NCBI GenBank assembly: GCA_000818095.1
Contig: CP009416.1
Span: forward strand, 2,712,501 to 2,776,500
Origin: Jeotgalibacillus malaysiensis
Lineage (GTDB): Bacteria; Bacillota; Bacilli; Bacillales; Jeotgalibacillaceae
Reading direction: 5' to 3'
DNA length: 64,000 nucleotides
The first letter of the stretch is position 1. Each line of letters starts with the position of its first letter. This document shows, in pieces, positions 1 through 8,654 of this stretch. The position numbers and the translations under genes were made by a program. The notes under the pieces are model-generated. The model ran no database searches. It had not been told where the DNA came from and was given only the letters and a program-made list of their open reading frames with translations.

Positions 1-152
1 TTTGAATACATAATATCTATACCACTAGAATGTTTTACTAAACGACTAAGCGGAAATATGTATGATTTCCAAGTGGTCATTTGTTTTATTGAATCGACTT
101 AGTTTATATCGATATAGCATAAAAGGTTTTGAATTCAATTTTTCAGATCAGG

Positions 153-1022
153 TTACTTTTCAATTAATTCTTTTAGATATTGTTCAAGCTCTTCTCTGAG
201 TTCCGGGTTTTGCATACCAAATTCTATGATTGTTTTTATGAATCCGATTTTTTCTCCGATATCGTATCTGATTCCATCAAATTCATAAGCGTATATCTGT
301 TGATGGTCGCTCAGGCCCTGAATGGCATCTGTTAATTGAATCTCTCCACCTGCTCCAATTTGTTTTCGGTCAAGAAAAGAGAATATTTGCGGGGTTAGAA
401 TATAACGCCCCATAATTGCCAGGTTTGAAGGTTCAGTACCACGTTCAGGTTTTTCAACTAGCTGATTAACTTCATACAAATTTCCATACTTTTTGTAAAA
501 ATCCACGATCCCATAGCGATGCGTTTCATTTTCAGGTACCGGCTTTACACCAATGACTGTAGATTGAGTTTCTTCATATTGTTCTATTAACTGCTTTAAG
601 CAAGGCTTCTCAGCTTGAACGATGTCGTCACCCAACAACACTGCAAACGGCTCGTTCCCGATAAATTTTCTTGCACACCAGACAGCGTGACCTAATCCCA
701 GTGGTTCTTTTTGACGAATGTAGTGAATCTCCACTTTTGATGACTTTTTTACTTTTTCGAGTAAATCATACTTTTTCTTTTCAAGTAAATTTGCTTCAAG
801 TTCAAAGGCATGGTCAAAGTGGTCTTCAATTGCCCTCTTTCCCTTACCGGTTACAATGATAATATCCTCGATTCCAGATTCTACAGCTTCCTCTACGATA
901 TATTGTATAGCCGGTTTATCTACAATGGGCAGCATTTCTTTCGGCATAGCTTTTGTAGCAGGTAAAAATCTAGTACCTAATCCTGCAGCCGGTATAATTG
1001 CTTTCTTCACTGTTTGATTCAT
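153..1022 (-). CDS. galU: UTP-glucose-1-phosphate uridylyltransferase
   Basis: Makes UDP-glucose from UTP and glucose-1-phosphate in the cytoplasm, feeding glycan, glycolipid and wall polymer synthesis. The 289-residue protein has the N-terminal nucleotide-binding motif [18 protein letters not shown] at about residues 12-29, VEKPERG near 190 and the GGEIQLTDA stretch near 225, and full family length. The start ATG has an AAGGAGCGG ribosome binding site just upstream. It stands alone and diverges from the protease gene, but the large polysaccharide region in this window gives it an obvious job. Confident call. Confidence 0.96.
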   Translation of the reverse strand: MNQTVKKAIIPAAGLGTRFLPATKAMPKEMLPIVDKPAIQYIVEEAVESGIEDIIIVTGKGKRAIEDHFDHAFELEANLLEKKKYDLLEKVKKSSKVEIHYIRQKEPLGLGHAVWCARKFIGNEPFAVLLGDDIVQAEKPCLKQLIEQYEETQSTVIGVKPVPENETHRYGIVDFYKKYGNLYEVNQLVEKPERGTEPSNLAIMGRYILTPQIFSFLDRKQIGAGGEIQLTDAIQGLSDHQQIYAYEFDGIRYDIGEKIGFIKTIIEFGMQNPELREELEQYLKELIEK

Positions 1023-1331
1023 AATTTGTATCCGCTCCTTTCTGAGTATAGACGTTTATTTGTCGTTCTCCTTAGTTATGCTCAACCTATAGATTTATTC
1101 TATATGACTATCTTATTGAAGGGAAATTCTATATTAATCAAACTTATTGTCATATGTTAGCACGCTAGCTCATATAGTGAATCTGAGTGCCTAATTGATT
1201 TAACTCTGTTTAATTCGACTTATCACATCCTACACATTTTGTCACCTGAAATAAATTTTTCCAGCTATCTATTTTATTTAAAAACTTTGTGATTTAATTA
1301 AATTGTAAATATATTGAATGGAGTTGGGTAG
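1023..1331. other. Divergent intergenic region galU / protease
   Basis: About 310 bases between two divergent start codons. It must contain both promoters. It is AT-rich, and I see no clear RNA structure, repeat or additional gene in it. Confidence 0.5.
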
Positions 1332-4300
1332 ATGAATCAATTGTTGAAAGTGCTAATCAGTTTCGCACTTGTATTATCAGTTTTTGCTACTGTCCCAGTC
1401 AGTCAGATTTCATACGGAGCTCAGGAAATTGAAGCAGTTCCATTAGAGGAAAAAATAGAAGTAAACAGGACAATTGATGCTGATATGTATGAAGAATGGT
1501 TCAGAATCGATCTGGAGCCTGAACAGATACAACAGTTTTCTCATTTTGAGATCTCAGTGCAATCTGATCATGAAGTAAGTTTTTCGACATATTCGAGTGC
1601 TGAGCTGGCTATAAATGATCAGACCTTTGACTTTTATAGAAGCTATGCATTTCCAGATCAGAGTGGAAGTGTCCAGTTCCCGATTGCGTGGGAAGGTCCC
1701 TACTACATAAAAGTGGAGTCCTATTCAGAAGAATTTATTGAGGATTTTGAAGAGCAGGCTGAACATCAATATACAATCAGCTTTAAAGGAATTGATTTAA
1801 ACTCTTCAAGAGTTGTATATGAAGAACAGTGTCCTGCAGAAATCGTTCTTGAAGATGATAGTGACCTTCTTGAAAATTTAAAAACGATTCGCGGTGATAT
1901 GCTTTCACAAACCGAAAAAGGCAGAGAGTTAACAAAACTGTATTATAAAACTGCCCCATTTATCAGTTATAAAGTACTAACCGACGCAGAAGCTAAAAAA
2001 ACGCTCACCCAAAGTCTTACACAGCTTAAAGGGCTGATCGGTAATATTGCCGGTAATGGCTTCTATAGTACACAAGTGATTTCAACTGATGACCAGAATG
2101 CCATCAATTCGATCTATGATCTGGCTCTTGATGCCGCTCCTGGCAAAGTTGAAGCAGAGATCAAGAAGACTGGAGAGGCAATCGGTATTCGTTCAATTAA
2201 AAACAGATCAGTCTTTGATGTCATGTTAAAGGGTGGTTACATTAAAAATGACACCAGCTCAAACCGTGTCATTGTTAAACTTAAGAGCGGACAATCGCTT
2301 GATAAAGTTAAAAGCGCAACAACAACAATTGATTCAGTAACTACTTTTGATGCAACATCACCAGAATTCAAACAATTTGTCATTGTGGACCTCACACCAG
2401 GTCTATCATCTGCAAAGTTTAATCAAACTGTAAAAACGCTTGAGGGATTACCAGAGATTGAATTTATTGAACCCGTTCAGGAATACACGCTCCATTCACA
2501 GGACATTTATTATGATGAACAGTGGTCTCTTAATAATACTGGCGAAGGACGCGGCGTAAAAGATGCGGATATTAAGTATGAACAAATGATTGAACTCCTT
2601 GATAAGAAAGAAATGACTGAAACGGTGACAGCTGTTCTTGATACAGGAGTAGATTACACACTTGCTGACTTGAAAAATCAGGTCATCAGTACAGGATATG
2701 ATTTTATTAATAATGATTCAGATGCTATGGATGATGAAGGCCATGGTACGCATGTATCAGGCATCATTGCAGCAGAATCAGATAACGGCTATTCGATGAC
2801 TGGGATTAATCAGCACACAGGAATCCTCCCCGTAAAAGTCCTTGATGCAAGCGGAAGCGGTGATACTGAAAAAATCGCTTACGGTATTATTTATGCTGCT
2901 GATCAGGGTGCTGATATGATTAATATGAGTCTCGGCGGACCCTATAGTCGCGTTCTTGAATATGCGATGAAATATGCGTCGGAAAAAGGCGTGACGATCG
3001 TCGCAGCTTCAGGAAATGAAGGCTATGGAGAAGTTTCATACCCGGCTTCTTCAAAATATACGATCGCTGTAGGCGCAACTAATCGTCTGGATATCGTGTC
3101 CGATTACTCGAGCTATGGTAAAGGTCTTGACCTAGTCGCACCGGGGTCAGATATTCCTAGCCTTGTGCCAAATGGAAATACGATATTAATGTCAGGAACT
3201 TCAATGGCTACACCGCACGTCACAGCAGTTGCAGGACTCGTCAAATCAATCAAACCTGACATTACAGCAGAACAAATTAGAAAAGTTCTAACCATTTCAG
3301 CAAGTGATATTGCATTTACAGAAGAAGATCCTCCTGTGTACTATGATGAAGATCCTTTCTACGACGATTTTCCATATTATCCTGAAGAATTGGCTCCAGG
3401 ATATGACCTGGTTTCAGGATGGGGGCGCCTGAATGCACCTGCAGCATTAACTGCACTCGATAACAAATGGAACCTGTCAGAAAGAATCAGCGGTAATGAC
3501 CGTTATAATACGGCTGTAAAAGTTTCACAAGAAGGTTGGGAAACGTCAAATACTGTTGTTCTTGCAACCGGACAAAACTATCCCGATGCATTAAGCGCAA
3601 CACCACTTGCTTCTTATTATAATGCCCCGTTGCTTTTAGTAAGAGAAGTGGCTCTCCCTGAAAGTGTAAGAGAAGAAATTAAAAGACTGAAAGCGAAGGA
3701 AGTCATTATTATCGGCGGAGAGTCAGTCCTCAGTTCTTATATTGAATTAGAATTGCAGATGCTGGGTATTTCAGAAGCCAACGTTAGAAGAATCAGTGGA
3801 GAAAACAGATACTCTACTTCTGCAAAAATCGCAAATGAAATTAAGGGTGCTAATAAAGCTGTGCTTGCTACAGGACAGACTTTTGCAGATGCCTTATCCA
3901 TTGCACCTATAGCAGGGAGCGAAAAAATGCCAATTCTTTTAACGAAAGCCAATTCACTTCCAGCTGAAACAAAATCTCATCTAAGTCAAGCAAAATATAC
4001 TGAAACGTTTATTATCGGCGGAAATACTGCTATTTCGGACTCAGTATATAATGAAGTTAAAAATCCAGTCAGAATTTCCGGCCAATCGAGATATGAAACA
4101 AATACAGCCATTATCACGCATTTTGCTGACTCTATTTCACCGGCAAAAATGTATCTGGCAACCGGTCTTAACTATCCTGATGCGCTTTCAGGTTCCGTAC
4201 TTGCAGCCAAATACCAGGCACCCTTAATCCTGACCGCACCTGAAGCACCAAGAGCAACAACAAAACAAACGGTCAGCATATTAACTCCTGATTCAAAAGA

Positions 4301-4364
4301 AATATTTATCCTTGGCGGAGAAAATGCACTTCCATCTGAGAGTGTGCAAACATTATTCGAATAA
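1332..4364 (+). CDS. Secreted subtilisin-like (S8) protease with three CWB2 wall-binding repeats
   Basis: A 1010-residue exported protease predicted to sit on the cell wall. A Sec signal peptide (MNQLLKVLISFALVLSV) is followed by a pre-peptidase-like region (about 40-160) and a propeptide/inhibitor-like segment (about 300-385). The S8 catalytic domain follows, with Asp437 in VLDTGVD, His471 in GHGTHVSG and Ser624 in GTSMATPH. The C-terminal third holds three cell-wall-binding repeat 2 units starting near residues 717 (ISGNDRYNTA), 820 (ISGENRYSTS) and 913 (ISGQSRYETN). A GGAG site lies 8 bases before the ATG. The natural substrate is unknown. CWB2 repeats in clostridial Cwp proteins bind an anionic wall polymer, which fits the polysaccharide genes in this window. 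Confidence 0.93.
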   Translation: MNQLLKVLISFALVLSVFATVPVSQISYGAQEIEAVPLEEKIEVNRTIDADMYEEWFRIDLEPEQIQQFSHFEISVQSDHEVSFSTYSSAELAINDQTFDFYRSYAFPDQSGSVQFPIAWEGPYYIKVESYSEEFIEDFEEQAEHQYTISFKGIDLNSSRVVYEEQCPAEIVLEDDSDLLENLKTIRGDMLSQTEKGRELTKLYYKTAPFISYKVLTDAEAKKTLTQSLTQLKGLIGNIAGNGFYSTQVISTDDQNAINSIYDLALDAAPGKVEAEIKKTGEAIGIRSIKNRSVFDVMLKGGYIKNDTSSNRVIVKLKSGQSLDKVKSATTTIDSVTTFDATSPEFKQFVIVDLTPGLSSAKFNQTVKTLEGLPEIEFIEPVQEYTLHSQDIYYDEQWSLNNTGEGRGVKDADIKYEQMIELLDKKEMTETVTAVLDTGVDYTLADLKNQVISTGYDFINNDSDAMDDEGHGTHVSGIIAAESDNGYSMTGINQHTGILPVKVLDASGSGDTEKIAYGIIYAADQGADMINMSLGGPYSRVLEYAMKYASEKGVTIVAASGNEGYGEVSYPASSKYTIAVGATNRLDIVSDYSSYGKGLDLVAPGSDIPSLVPNGNTILMSGTSMATPHVTAVAGLVKSIKPDITAEQIRKVLTISASDIAFTEEDPPVYYDEDPFYDDFPYYPEELAPGYDLVSGWGRLNAPAALTALDNKWNLSERISGNDRYNTAVKVSQEGWETSNTVVLATGQNYPDALSATPLASYYNAPLLLVREVALPESVREEIKRLKAKEVIIIGGESVLSSYIELELQMLGISEANVRRISGENRYSTSAKIANEIKGANKAVLATGQTFADALSIAPIAGSEKMPILLTKANSLPAETKSHLSQAKYTETFIIGGNTAISDSVYNEVKNPVRISGQSRYETNTAIITHFADSISPAKMYLATGLNYPDALSGSVLAAKYQAPLILTAPEAPRATTKQTVSILTPDSKEIFILGGENALPSESVQTLFE

Positions 4365-4376
4365 TTTAAACATACA

Positions 4377-4412
4377 AAACTCCGGAACCATAAATGGTTT
4401 CGGAGTTTTTGA
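4377..4412 (+). terminator. Rho-independent terminator after protease gene
   Basis: Stem with arms ACTCCG-AACCAT and ATGGTT-CGGAGT around a two-base loop, followed by TTTTT. It lies 12 bases after the stop codon. Confidence 0.85.
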
Positions 4413-4538
4413 CGTTAAAAAGCTTAAATTAAGTGTCTATGTATAACTTACAAGAAATCATAAAATCTATTAAGAACTTATATCATTTTTAGTGCAAATA
4501 AATTTTATTACCCTAAAAGAACTATCCATAAACTATTT

Positions 4539-4575
4539 TGTAATACTTTGTAACACTTTTTAATATTTCTGTAAT
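4539..4575 (+). promoter_or_regulatory. Three phased TGTAAY direct repeats upstream of LysM hydrolase (WalR-like)
   Basis: TGTAAT at 4539, TGTAAC at 4549 and TGTAAT at 4570, that is, spacings of 10 and 21 bases on one DNA face. The WalR consensus of Firmicutes is two TGTWAH hexamers separated by 5 bases. The first pair here has a 4-base gap, so the match is near but not exact. The position upstream of a LytE-like wall hydrolase, a classical WalR target, supports the idea. Inference only. Confidence 0.4.
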
Positions 4576-4669
4576 ACCCCTACACCCTAAAGTAAAGTAA
4601 TATAAATGTTAGAAATATAAATAAAACATCAAGAAATGGTGTTAATTGCATATAGGGAGTGTACAGATT

Positions 4670-5683
4670 TTGAAAAAGTGGGCACGTACAGCTGTAGCAA
4701 CTACAGCGATTGCAGCGACAATTAGTGGACTTGGATCTCAGGCATTGGCGAGCACGTATAAAGTATCAAGTGGCGATTCACTTTGGAAGATTGCGATCGA
4801 ACACCAAACTTCCGTTAATCATATTAAACAGCTTAATAGCTTAACATCAGATATGATTTTCCCAAATCAGGTACTAAAAGTTTCGGGAAGCTCATCATCT
4901 TCTTCTAATACAGGCAGCACAACTTCTGTTAGCGCATCATCGTATGTAGTTAAATCTGGTGATACATTATCCGGAATTGCAGCTAAAACAGGTACTTCAC
5001 TATCAAGTATCAGATCTTTAAACAATATTACATCTCATCTGATTTATCCTGGACAAACACTTAAGCTTGAAGGCACAGTACATACTGGCAGTTCAAATGT
5101 TAGCAGTTCATCAAGTTCAAGCGCGTCTGTATCTACATCAACTTACACTGTTAAGTCTGGTGATTCATTATCAAGAATTGCAGCTAATCACGGAATCAGC
5201 CTTTCTCAGTTAATGAACTTAAACGGATTAAGCGGGCATCTGATTTTCCCTGGGCAAACACTTAAAGTGACAGGTACAGCTTCAAACGTATCTTCAGGTC
5301 CAGTTCAAACATCAACTCAAGCAACTAGTACTAGTACTTCTAGTTCATCTGGTGTTATTCAAAGAGCTAAAGCACAAATCGGAAAACCTTATGTATGGGG
5401 CGGAGCATCACCATCAGGCTTCGACTGCAGCGGCTTCATCAGCTATGTTTTTAATACTTCAAGAACAAGCGCAGCAGGCTACTACTCACGCTCTTCGCAT
5501 GTGAGCAGCCCGCAGGTTGGGGATCTAGTATTCTTCAAAAACACATACAAAGCAGGAATCTCACACGTAGGAATCTACGTTGGCGGTAACCAGTTCATCC
5601 ATGCTGGAAACAACGGAGTAGAAGTTACAAGCTTAAGTAATCCTTACTGGAGTTCTAAATTTGATAGTTATAGAAGTTTCTAA
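4670..5683 (+). CDS. LysM (x3) - NlpC/P60 peptidoglycan endopeptidase, LytE-like
   Basis: Secreted wall hydrolase that cleaves peptide stems (D,L-endopeptidase family). I place the start at TTG 4670 because AGGGAG lies about 11 bases upstream and the product then begins with a clean signal peptide ending near ALA-S at about residue 28. An in-frame TTG at 4646 would put 8 polar residues before it. Three LysM modules (YKVSSGDSLWKIA, YVVKSGDTLSGIA, YTVKSGDSLSRIA) are joined by Ser-rich linkers. The C-terminal NlpC/P60 domain has Cys253 (FDCSGF), His299 (SHVGIYVG) and His311 (FIHAGN). This domain order equals B. subtilis LytE/LytF-type enzymes. Confidence 0.93.
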   Translation: MKKWARTAVATTAIAATISGLGSQALASTYKVSSGDSLWKIAIEHQTSVNHIKQLNSLTSDMIFPNQVLKVSGSSSSSSNTGSTTSVSASSYVVKSGDTLSGIAAKTGTSLSSIRSLNNITSHLIYPGQTLKLEGTVHTGSSNVSSSSSSSASVSTSTYTVKSGDSLSRIAANHGISLSQLMNLNGLSGHLIFPGQTLKVTGTASNVSSGPVQTSTQATSTSTSSSSGVIQRAKAQIGKPYVWGGASPSGFDCSGFISYVFNTSRTSAAGYYSRSSHVSSPQVGDLVFFKNTYKAGISHVGIYVGGNQFIHAGNNGVEVTSLSNPYWSSKFDSYRSF

Positions 5684-5686
5684 TTC

Positions 5687-5716
5687 AAAAAAAGCTGCTT
5701 TTGGCAGCTTTTTTTG
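5687..5716 (+). terminator. Rho-independent terminator after LysM hydrolase
   Basis: Arms AAAAGCTGC and GCAGCTTTT with a four- to five-base loop and a run of seven T. It starts right after the stop codon. The A-run on the other side lets it also end the opposing amidase transcript. Confidence 0.88.
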
Positions 5717-5740
5717 ATATACATGAACACTCGTTTTTTC

Positions 5741-6649
5741 TTAAGATTCCCCAAATACCTTGACCCCATATGCTTCCAGCACATACCTCGGCACATGGAA
5801 CTTCGCTGTCTTCAGCGGATCAACAATCTGACCGACCTGCACCTGACCTGTAGCACTCATCAGCATGGTCAGTTCAGATAACGTCAGACCGGCCTGTTCA
5901 TGAATAAAGTCGATCATCAACTCCACTGCTGTATCAGCCGCTTCATCCAACGTTTCTTTTGATACAAGCGCTGTCAGACCTGCTTCATTTTCTAAAAATG
6001 GATAAGAAATGCTCTGCCCTTTCACTACTTCAACCGTAATTTTCACAGTGGCAGGAATCTCAATACCAGAAACACTGACTTCACCGTCACCCATTGCAGC
6101 ATGAAGATCGCCAAGAGACAACAATGCACCTTCATGAAAGACAGGGAAGTATAACGTTGCCCCGGTCGTGACTTCTTTTGTATCCATATTGCCACCATGA
6201 GCACCTGGTGTTCCACATGAAATGCCCTCATTCTCCGGTGCAACGCCAATGACACCAATCATAGGGTTGAGCGGAATACTCAGCTTTTTATCAAAAACTG
6301 CTTTCCCGTCTTGCACTGGGATCATTTTAACGTTAAAGTTCTCCATTCTGTGCCCCATTACCCCAAGACCAGGACCTGTCACCATCACCCCACGCTCACC
6401 AATCTCAATGTCATCAATGCGAACTTTTAGAATGTCCCCTTTTTCAGCATCCTCAACAAATATCGGTCCTGTCGCGGGATTCACCCTATTCCAGTCGATT
6501 GAATCAAAATTAGTCTTCTCAGACGTAATCTGATTTTCAAAGCAATCATATGTATCTACTACTATCTGATCGCCTGATTTCACTCTGATTGCCGGATTGT
6601 TTGACTGATCCATTGTGTAGACAAAGTTTTCACGTGCTAAGTGTTTCAT
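5741..6649 (-). CDS. Acetamidase/formamidase family amidohydrolase
   Basis: Cytoplasmic enzyme of the FmdA/AmdA family, which hydrolyses formamide or short amides to ammonia and the acid. The 302 residues show family motifs: SGDQIVVDTYDCFENQI near 25-41, ATGPIFVEDAEKGD, GPGLGVMG, a glycine-rich CGTPGAHGGNMDTKE near 146 and GDLHAAMGDGEVS near 181. A GGAGTG ribosome binding site precedes the ATG. It is monocistronic and head-to-tail with the convergent LysM gene. Substrate not predictable from sequence. Confidence 0.88.
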   Translation of the reverse strand: MKHLARENFVYTMDQSNNPAIRVKSGDQIVVDTYDCFENQITSEKTNFDSIDWNRVNPATGPIFVEDAEKGDILKVRIDDIEIGERGVMVTGPGLGVMGHRMENFNVKMIPVQDGKAVFDKKLSIPLNPMIGVIGVAPENEGISCGTPGAHGGNMDTKEVTTGATLYFPVFHEGALLSLGDLHAAMGDGEVSVSGIEIPATVKITVEVVKGQSISYPFLENEAGLTALVSKETLDEAADTAVELMIDFIHEQAGLTLSELTMLMSATGQVQVGQIVDPLKTAKFHVPRYVLEAYGVKVFGES

Positions 6650-6727
6650 GGGTTATCACTCCTTTTTATTAGTTTACAATAAACTTAATGACACGACATT
6701 TTACAACGGGTACATAAAAATAATACA

Positions 6728-6761
6728 AGCCTGCCATCTTCTTAGTTGAAGATGACAGGCT
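6728..6761 (-). terminator. Terminator of acyltransferase gene
   Basis: Arms AGCCTGCCATCTTC and GAAGATGACAGGCT around a short loop. On the minus strand it is followed by a T-rich tail. It lies just downstream of the acyltransferase stop codon and upstream of the amidase gene. Confidence 0.75.
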
Positions 6762-6787
6762 CATTTTTATCTAACGACAGCAAGTAC

Positions 6788-7996
6788 TTATCCTGCTGTC
6801 TTCTTAACCACTTCACCCCGTCGTAAAAACGCAGGTGCATGCGCCTTTTTGAAGACATAGTTCCTGACCTGACCTGTTTTTGCTTCTGTAAACAATGAGA
6901 ATGCGTAGGCAATCACACAGATGACGGCCACTAACAGCATTTCAATCATAAATGAAATACCGCCAGGCTGTATTCCTTCATAACCTAGTGATGCAGCCCA
7001 GTAATAAGCAAGATTGATAATTGGGTAATGAATGAGATAAAGAGTAAATGAAAAACTCGCAATCAGTTTTGAGAACGTGGCAAATGATTTTAATTGAATA
7101 TTTCTGATGAAGCCCCAGGAGTTATGTAGCAGCTGATAGATAAAGAACCCAAATGTCACACTGATAAATAGATCCGGTAAAAAGAGAAATTCTGTCCATT
7201 CTGTTGTAAATAGTCTTCCTGTCATCATCAGGGGACGAACCACTACTGCAATACCTAGCAATACAATTGATACGAGCAGCATGACTTTCTTATTCAGTAC
7301 TTTAACAGCAGGACTCATTAGCACTAAAACACCTACACTCCATATCATAAAATACAGGCTCATTTTCGTACCGATCATCACCAGAATAGACAGGAATAAC
7401 AGCAGACTCATCGCTCTGATTATTTTACTCCCTTTTATTGCAGCGATTAAAAGGAGTGGAAACATCATGTAGTACCAGAACTCATAGCTCAGACTCCATA
7501 AAGGACTATTAGATCCATATGTCCCAACAAAGACATTCTGCATAAAAAACAGGTTCCCGAAAAATGATGCAATGTGTTCTCCAAGTTGATCATAACGATC
7601 ATAACCAAAATAAACTGTTGCAAACCGGTCAAGAATGAATGTCAGCAGCAAGGCAGGAATAAGTACAATCATCAGCCTCGTCAATCTGCTGATTAAATAG
7701 GATTTCCAGGACCATTTGTTTTTGTAAAAGGATTTAAAAATTGACCGTGAGATCAGTAACCCGCTCAATACAAAAAATACAATGACTGAGGGTCCTCCCA
7801 TCATATTCAATAAATATTGTACCTGCTGCAGTATACCAATTGAATCTGCATTACCGTAACCTACCAGCAGTCTTGATCCAAGATGCTCCATCACTACTAA
7901 GATAGCCGCGACCCCTCTTATAAAATCCAGATAAATTGATACGTTACCATCTAATAACTTATCTACACGTTCAAAGTTTTTATAAAGCCTTTGCAA
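6788..7996 (-). CDS. Membrane acyltransferase, acyltransferase-3 / OafA family
   Basis: Integral membrane protein of 402 residues with about ten hydrophobic segments. It starts with the family-typical YLDFIRGVAAILVVMEHLGSR (catalytic-type His near residue 39), then R-S-FFVLSGLLI and a Trp/Tyr-rich LWSLSYEFWYYMMFP. Such proteins O-acylate surface sugars or lipids. The start is TTG at 7996, chosen because AGGGAGGG lies seven bases upstream. It is a single gene with its own promoter. The acceptor is unknown; a wall or exopolysaccharide is a reasonable guess. Confidence 0.9.
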   Translation of the reverse strand: MQRLYKNFERVDKLLDGNVSIYLDFIRGVAAILVVMEHLGSRLLVGYGNADSIGILQQVQYLLNMMGGPSVIVFFVLSGLLISRSIFKSFYKNKWSWKSYLISRLTRLMIVLIPALLLTFILDRFATVYFGYDRYDQLGEHIASFFGNLFFMQNVFVGTYGSNSPLWSLSYEFWYYMMFPLLLIAAIKGSKIIRAMSLLLFLSILVMIGTKMSLYFMIWSVGVLVLMSPAVKVLNKKVMLLVSIVLLGIAVVVRPLMMTGRLFTTEWTEFLFLPDLFISVTFGFFIYQLLHNSWGFIRNIQLKSFATFSKLIASFSFTLYLIHYPIINLAYYWAASLGYEGIQPGGISFMIEMLLVAVICVIAYAFSLFTEAKTGQVRNYVFKKAHAPAFLRRGEVVKKTAG

Positions 7997-8011
7997 AACA
8001 ATCCCTCCCTT

Positions 8012-8053
8012 TTGTTCTTTATATGATTATATAATATTCTTAATAAAGAACAA
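8012..8053 (-). promoter_or_regulatory. SigA-type promoter bracketed by an inverted repeat, acyltransferase gene
   Basis: On the minus strand TTGTTC (8048-8053) and TATAAT (8026-8031) are separated by 16 bases, a good housekeeping promoter. The same stretch is enclosed by inverted arms TTGTTCTTTAT (8012-8022) and ATAAAGAACAA (8043-8053). One arm overlaps the -35 box and the other lies just after the -10 box, as expected of a repressor operator pair or of a hairpin at the 5' end of the transcript. Confidence 0.6.
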
Positions 8054-8141
8054 TTAGAGCTTATGATACAGCATGATGAAGGTTAATATATTGTTTATGT
8101 AAAATATCCTATAACGATACATTAACCTCCGTCCCCCTGTA

Positions 8142-8639
8142 TCACTCCCACCGATAAACCTCATACCCCTCCTCATCCAATCTCCCTGTCCACCTGAACC
8201 CTGAAACCTCAGGCAGCAAGTCGCGATGGTGGCCCCAGTTAAGAACATGAACATATTGAAGTTGTTGATTGACTAAAGATGCGATGCTTTTTGAATTGTG
8301 TGCTGGTTTGTGTACGTAGAGTAATAACCTCTCTGCAAGGTCAATCTCTGATGACCAGGCGCTTCCGGAAGATGGTTGGTTTCCGTGGAGTCTTCCGATA
8401 TAGATTTTCAGGTTGTTTGCATCATTTTGGTAGAGCCAGCCTTCCTGTGAGATCCTGATACCAAATGTTTGTCGATCTGCTTTTCCTATATATAAGAGAA
8501 CGTTGCTACCATATACAGGGTGTTTACCGTAGATTTGATAGACGCCATAATCAGTTTCTGTATTTGTCAGTTGATTTAGTTCGGGTAATTTATAGGGACC
8601 GTTCCAATCGATCTGGATCATGTGCTGTGTTTGAATCAA
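8142..8639 (-). CDS. GIY-YIG nuclease-like protein
   Basis: About 165 residues. The segment YGVYQIYG followed by VLLYIGKADRQTFGIRISQEGWLY matches the start of the GIY-YIG nuclease fold (Gly-Val-Tyr, then Tyr-Ile-Gly, then Arg). A Glu in SSEIDLAERLLLY fits the usual catalytic glutamate helix. I place the start at TTG 8639, five bases after AAGGGTGG; a GTG at 8648 is the alternative. It follows the HNH gene by a few bases and is surely cotranscribed. The role is unknown: a restriction/defence or DNA-processing nuclease pair is possible. Confidence 0.62.
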   Translation of the reverse strand: MIQTQHMIQIDWNGPYKLPELNQLTNTETDYGVYQIYGKHPVYGSNVLLYIGKADRQTFGIRISQEGWLYQNDANNLKIYIGRLHGNQPSSGSAWSSEIDLAERLLLYVHKPAHNSKSIASLVNQQLQYVHVLNWGHHRDLLPEVSGFRWTGRLDEEGYEVYRWE

Positions 8640-8654
8640 AATTTCCACCCTTTT

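Noticed and set aside
6222-6533. 103-codon plus-strand ORF
   Set aside because: Antisense to the formamidase gene, no ribosome binding site, low-complexity product.
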